From contig CAYIRB010000040.1 of NCBI GenBank assembly GCA_964365765.1, forward strand, positions 1 through 10,086: a DNA stretch of 10,086 nucleotides, written 5' to 3'. Shown piece by piece: positions 7,301-10,086 of this stretch. The position numbers and the translations under genes were made by a program. Numbering within the stretch: the stretch's first letter is position 1; each line of letters begins with the position of its first letter. The stretch is from CALRGE01 sp964365765 (lineage in GTDB: Bacteria; Patescibacteriota; Gracilibacteria; UBA1369; 2-02-FULL-48-14). The notes below the pieces were generated by a model that ran no database searches, was not told the origin of the DNA, and worked only from the letters and a program-made list of their open reading frames with translations.

Positions 7301-8680
7301 GGCGACCAATTGGAGGAAAGCGGAATACCGACCTTAACTGTGACAAACGGTCCGAACAAAACTCCAAGCGCTTCTTTCAGCGTGGACAGAACCTCGGTTA
7401 AACTTGGGGACGAAATTAATTTCACAAGCACGGCTAAAGACACTGACGGCACAATTATTTCCTACATTTGGGACGTGGAAGGTGACGGATTTTTTAACAA
7501 TGAAGTTCAAACATCTCCTGCTTTCTCATATTCATACAAAGAAATACATAAAGAAGGAATTCCTGTTTCATTGAAAGTCGAAGACAACAGTGGAGCAACG
7601 GCCGTTTCGGATTCAATAACGGTTTTTGTGGATTCAAACACGGCTCCTCCAAGGGCGGCCTTTCTTACGGACATCAGCGGCACTTCGGTCAAATTTACCG
7701 ATAATTCCGACATAGATACCGAACACGGAGCCGCCCACGCGGGCGTTTATTGGGACTTCAATACCAAGGTGGACTCGGACGGAGACGGCGAACCCGACAA
7801 CGACGTCGAGGCGCTTAATGAAAGCAATCCTTCTTATACATATGACGCGCTTGGTATTTACTCCGTCAAAATGACGGAAGTGGATAGCACGGGTCAATCC
7901 GACTCGGTCACCGCGGACGTGAATGTTATGACAACTCTCGCCCCAAAAGCGTCCTTTACGTACACGGTCGCGGACAAGAGCGTGACTTTCCGGAACAATT
8001 CCACTGCGGACACGTCCGGCAACGTGGATATTCGCTCCTACCAATGGGACTTTGATACCGCGGTGGATTCGGATGGCGACGGCAAATCCGACAATGACAA
8101 AGACGCGGATACAAAAAGCATGACTTACGATTACCCTGAATACGGAGCTTACAATGTAAAACTTACGGTTACGGACACGACGGGCAAAGAGGACGACGCC
8201 ACCAATTCCGTTGAAGTCGCTTCGCCGATTGCGCCTTTGGCGGCGAACTTTACAAGCGTACCGGCCCCGGATTCAAGCGGTAAAATCGTTTTGACCGGCA
8301 CAAGCGGATATGTGACTTTCCATTTCAACGCGACCGGCGGAAGCGGGGATTATTCCTTCCTGATAGACAAAAATATTTTCTACGACACAAACGGGGACGG
8401 CGTTCGGACCAACGACGCGGACAATACGACCGCCGCATCGGGTTCATGGAAAACCAATTTTGACAAATCCTATGGACAAATTGTGGCAAAGTTGACTGTA
8501 ACTGATAACAAAACCGGCGACAGCGCGATAGCGACGCTTCAAGTTACTTTCCAAGGTTCGCTCGGTGGTGCTAATCTCTTTAACGCTACGAACTCGGAAC
8601 TGCTTTTATTTATCTTTAGCGCGCTTATCGCGGCACTGGCGGGAACGGCACTCGTATATAGAAATAAACCCAAACATTAA
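3863..8680 (+). CDS. Giant surface protein: pilin-like module, stalk, about eleven PKD domains, C-terminal anchor
   Basis: This 1605-residue protein starts with a signal peptide (1-35, cleavage after 'SARA'; M8 is an alternative start). A short polar segment with C60 and C73 leads into one pilin-like two-helix module (about 110-176, loop 'SRGDDTQATEGKK'). Residues 180-465 form an unrecognised, mostly helical region containing C344 and C375. About eleven PKD/Ig-like domains then run from 468 to 1566. They show WDLNGDG, WEFGDG, IDFGDG, WNFGDG, WDVEGDG and WDFD/WDFN cores, 'GTY' turns and 'LTVTD' closing strands; the one at about 1052-1164 is the most divergent. Domains nine and ten each contain a calcium-type DSDGDG insert. 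A single C-terminal helix (about 1579-1598) with the basic tail 'RNKPKH' anchors it. PKD domains are extracellular beta-sandwich spacers, so this is probably a long membrane-tethered stalk. It begins 11 bases after the previous gene, and the next gene starts immediately after its stop. The ligand is unknown. Confidence 0.88.
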   Translation: MKDKFHVMNLQRFAKISVLTLTLFLSTFTFQSARADISIDFDSTTTGSDESQGNVTANDCAQLETSLAASLGCDQSSEVSDFTTYTGKLEAPDASGYDSALTQATDARSLVQKIVNFALSFLGLIAIVIVIYGGFLYVTSRGDDTQATEGKKAITYAAIGILIILGSYAGVNTLLGATGADTGTRTTTDQTISEAGDAFDLRSVLEEVNNIASEYVNAYQTYLKVTQEVSYLKSIEMPLIVDVTEKDYTVGGFIDWLGGEISGTDTDFADQYSLINKNDVSDYSEKLRTGLRTIQSNVDSLSDVYETSQGLYNYLRSGTTSYRQKSLLEQIIPRANAYAGTTGCSGREYSNTYSDIGLGITYNDTTVSALDDSICSYLDAITEAASADYFNSVSDLVNRLDTLAKLFDVSGTSGSTLKTLTSRIDMVQQEFDNADDISKVSASSVSTIVENLNKIYQTVKNVQFVRAVINTSATDGNAPLIVRFDTLGSIDPSNKTITDEQITWDLNGDGNFNDAMGAATNYEYDSAGTYRAAVRITSSKDDIAAGIAYATVEVSPRSSVIKLTATAGGESTALADYSLFPAIDKETYKVTLNEAKSGLTFDASNSTDGAGEPLIFYSWEFGDGEITEGSQEGTVTHAYGKNGTYTLALTVTDSTGIRDRKYVKLYVGSPAARISVSPDSGKIGTKFRFSGAGSTTDIGTIISYQWGATLGGSAYSLASDNGVQIDDEFNEPGIYAVSLTVTDSSGGNDTDTVEVLVESQNPVAKFTYSVPDYTQPGTWVFDASSSYDPDPTDTLTYAWDFEGTEGTDWEKISEDSGGKKVTLKFLTIGERTVTLTVADNHEGELQKTAAATAIIDVSSVLDIGLDTGTATYKLDSSGTAEAGFSAISNTGSKIEIDFGDGETGFAGSLSAGKATFQHSYKQGGVFNVIATALDDNNLTNSVTRRIYIGSGDSPLAVINVKSDGSDIGFGDTLNGSVKTVFTFDGSSSINLDGTGNNLSYSWNFGDGTTSTQKNVTHSYGEKGEFTTTLIVKDSGDPTLTNTSTIGLKIEGIPPKITGLSIAPSSATLVTPLKVDVKVDATDTDGKISYIKAWYYDINDSARELGTLTSQSTSFTITVNTKGEEDQVVTYGFAVEVTDNDNNVVASGDQLEESGIPTLTVTNGPNKTPSASFSVDRTSVKLGDEINFTSTAKDTDGTIISYIWDVEGDGFFNNEVQTSPAFSYSYKEIHKEGIPVSLKVEDNSGATAVSDSITVFVDSNTAPPRAAFLTDISGTSVKFTDNSDIDTEHGAAHAGVYWDFNTKVDSDGDGEPDNDVEALNESNPSYTYDALGIYSVKMTEVDSTGQSDSVTADVNVMTTLAPKASFTYTVADKSVTFRNNSTADTSGNVDIRSYQWDFDTAVDSDGDGKSDNDKDADTKSMTYDYPEYGAYNVKLTVTDTTGKEDDATNSVEVASPIAPLAANFTSVPAPDSSGKIVLTGTSGYVTFHFNATGGSGDYSFLIDKNIFYDTNGDGVRTNDADNTTAASGSWKTNFDKSYGQIVAKLTVTDNKTGDSAIATLQVTFQGSLGGANLFNATNSELLLFIFSALIAALAGTALVYRNKPKH
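5264..8560 (+). repeat. Array of about eleven PKD/Ig-like domains
   Basis: Approximate domain spans in the protein are 468-556, 563-671, 671-759, 760-859, 860-951, 952-1051, 1052-1164, 1165-1259, 1260-1358, 1359-1455 and 1456-1566. Units are 85-113 residues long and diverged in sequence, so the array is not a recent tandem expansion. Units nine and ten are the closest pair, offset by exactly 294 bases between matching DSDGDG codons (7769 and 8063). Borders were set by eye from the aspartate/glycine-rich core and the T-V-T-D closing strand. Confidence 0.75.
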
Positions 8681-10086
8681 ATGACTGACCAAATAACAAA
8701 TGTAACGCCTGTTAATCCGAATCCCGTTCAAGTTCCATCTCCGACTCCGGAACAAAAAGCGGCTCGAAAAAAAGAAATGCTCAGAAGACTTGGCATACTG
8801 AGCACCGCGCTTTTCGGCGGTCTCTTCCTTTTTATATATGTATGGGCCTTTACGGCGGCCGGCGCGGATTTCGCGTTTTTTAAATATTTGGGTGCAAAGC
8901 AGAAATCCTTCGACGGTCTTTTAATGACTCTGCTTCACGTTCAATACGGCTTGATGGCCCTTGCCGCCTTGATTGGAACATTGGTGTTTTTGTATAAGTC
9001 GGTGATGATAAAGAATCAAGATGTACAGAATAAAAAAATCCTTTCAAAGAAGGCGGCGATGGGTGGAGGAGCATTTTTCGGATTGGCGGCGCTTTGGTTG
9101 CTGTCTATAATTTTTCTGGGCCCCAAGCTGGTCGCGGAAGTCAGCGGAGGCATAGTCACAGATCCGGCGAACACAATCGGCTTGACCGCGCCCGTTGAAA
9201 TTTCATTCGACGCGAGCAGATTGCCGATAGACACGGACGCTGTGCAAATTCAGTCATATACTTGGTATTTCGGGGACGGAGCCACTGCGAACGGAAGCAT
9301 GGTCAAACACCGATACACCAAAAAAGGTTCAGCGGACGGCAAATATACCGTAAAACTTTCGGTCGGTTTGGAGGATTTTGCCTCAAAGCAAGAGTTCACG
9401 CAAGAATTTACGGCTGAAGTTGTAATTGTCAACGAAAGCACTTCGGCTTCATTTACCATGAGCCGTGACAGCGGAGAAATTCCCCTGGAAGTTCAATTCG
9501 ACGGCACATCTTCTTTTGATCCGGACGGTGAAATTGTTTCCTATGAATGGGATTTGGACGGCGACGGTCAATTTGACGACGCGGCCGAAGCCAGAGTCGA
9601 ATATACATACGAGCAAGAAGGGACTTTCGAAGTTTCTTTGAGAGTTACAGACAACAACGGCGCGTCCGACATCGCGACCGAAGAAGTTGACGCGGGAACG
9701 GTAAACGGTTTGCGGGCTATCATAAATTCGGACGCGGGCGTGGATGAAATTTACTATATGGGGGAAAAATACACTTTCTCCGGAGAGCTTTCGCAGATCA
9801 AAATCGGTAGCATCAGCAAATATTTATGGGATTTCGGGGACGGCTCGCCCAAAATACAGAGCAAGACAACAACCCATACTTTCTCGAAACCCGGAACTTA
9901 TACAATCAAACTGACCATTCAGGATTTGAGCGGCAACCAAGACACTCAAACCGAAGACCTGACTGTCGTGGATAAGGGCAAGGCTCCGGTGGCGAAAATA
10001 GTAAGCAAGCCGAAGGCGGTGGACGGCGTCATAAGCGGTCCGGTACCTTTCGAAGTCGCCTTTGACGCGTCCGGATCAATCGACAA
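8681..10086 (+). CDS. Three-helix membrane protein with PKD domains, cut by the window end
   Basis: The reading frame opens with ATG directly after the TAA of the previous gene (zero bases between) and stays open for 468 codons to the end of the window, so the C-terminus is missing. There is no signal peptide. A Pro/Asn/Thr-rich cytoplasmic tail (1-25) and a basic segment (27-36) lead into three transmembrane helices, about 39-61, 79-107 and 125-148. The loop between helices two and three is Lys-rich ('KNQDVQNKKILSKK'), so by the positive-inside rule the following region is outside. It holds PKD domains at about 166-250 (core 'YFGDG'), 254-337 ('WDLDGDGQFDD'), 345-430 ('WDFGDG') and a fourth from 436 that is cut off. 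Helices two and three with their Lys-rich loop have the size and topology of the pilin-like module in the three upstream genes and may be a degenerate copy. It is probably a partner of the giant PKD protein in the same surface structure. Confidence 0.85.
   Translation, partial: MTDQITNVTPVNPNPVQVPSPTPEQKAARKKEMLRRLGILSTALFGGLFLFIYVWAFTAAGADFAFFKYLGAKQKSFDGLLMTLLHVQYGLMALAALIGTLVFLYKSVMIKNQDVQNKKILSKKAAMGGGAFFGLAALWLLSIIFLGPKLVAEVSGGIVTDPANTIGLTAPVEISFDASRLPIDTDAVQIQSYTWYFGDGATANGSMVKHRYTKKGSADGKYTVKLSVGLEDFASKQEFTQEFTAEVVIVNESTSASFTMSRDSGEIPLEVQFDGTSSFDPDGEIVSYEWDLDGDGQFDDAAEARVEYTYEQEGTFEVSLRVTDNNGASDIATEEVDAGTVNGLRAIINSDAGVDEIYYMGEKYTFSGELSQIKIGSISKYLWDFGDGSPKIQSKTTTHTFSKPGTYTIKLTIQDLSGNQDTQTEDLTVVDKGKAPVAKIVSKPKAVDGVISGPVPFEVAFDASGSID

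Noticed and set aside
6382..7309. Minus-strand reading frames of about 150 codons opposite the PKD array
   Set aside because: They overlap a continuous 1605-codon gene with strong domain structure; no promoter, motif or conserved feature supports them.
1..10086. CRISPR arrays, tRNA or rRNA genes, insertion sequences, phage genes
   Set aside because: No regularly spaced direct repeats, cloverleaf-like sequence, transposase motif or terminal inverted repeats were seen on reading through both strands.

Overview
The window looks like a chromosomal segment from an uncultivated, small-genome bacterium of the Patescibacteria / Candidate Phyla Radiation type. This is an inference. It rests on the T4SS-pilin-like two-helix membrane modules, the very large PKD-domain surface proteins, the compact gene packing, and the lack of a recognisable Shine-Dalgarno sequence before any start. 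No gene contains an in-frame TGA and all seven complete genes end in TAA or TAG, so the ordinary bacterial code fits and the UGA-as-glycine code of Gracilibacteria/Absconditabacteria does not.

Left part (1-1805). A small plus-strand gene encodes an HNH-endonuclease-like zinc-finger protein and may be missing its N-terminus (31-396). It converges on a minus-strand operon that reads secE, nusG, then an unrecognised membrane-anchored protein (1805 down to 405). A long hairpin lies across the two converging 3' ends and probably terminates one or both transcripts. The usual ribosomal-protein genes (rplK, rplA) do not follow nusG here.

Divergent spacer (1806-1936). It holds an extended -10 promoter for the rightward operon. 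On the other strand a small hairpin followed by a T-run lies just before secE, resembling a terminator or attenuator.

Right part (1937-10086, continuing past the window). A tightly packed plus-strand operon of four genes (gaps of 1, 11 and 0 bases) encodes an apparent envelope system. The first two proteins each have a signal peptide and three concatenated copies of a VirB2/TrbC-like two-helix pilin module. The third, 1605 residues long, has a signal peptide, one more pilin-like module, a roughly 290-residue helical/stalk region with a cysteine pair, about eleven PKD/Ig-like domains and a C-terminal membrane anchor. The fourth is cut by the window end after 468 residues; it has three transmembrane helices and then at least four PKD domains. 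A reasonable model is a membrane platform built of pilin-type modules that carries long, possibly calcium-stabilised PKD stalks outside the cell, perhaps for adhesion to a host cell or for an appendage. The architecture is seen in the sequence; the function is inferred.
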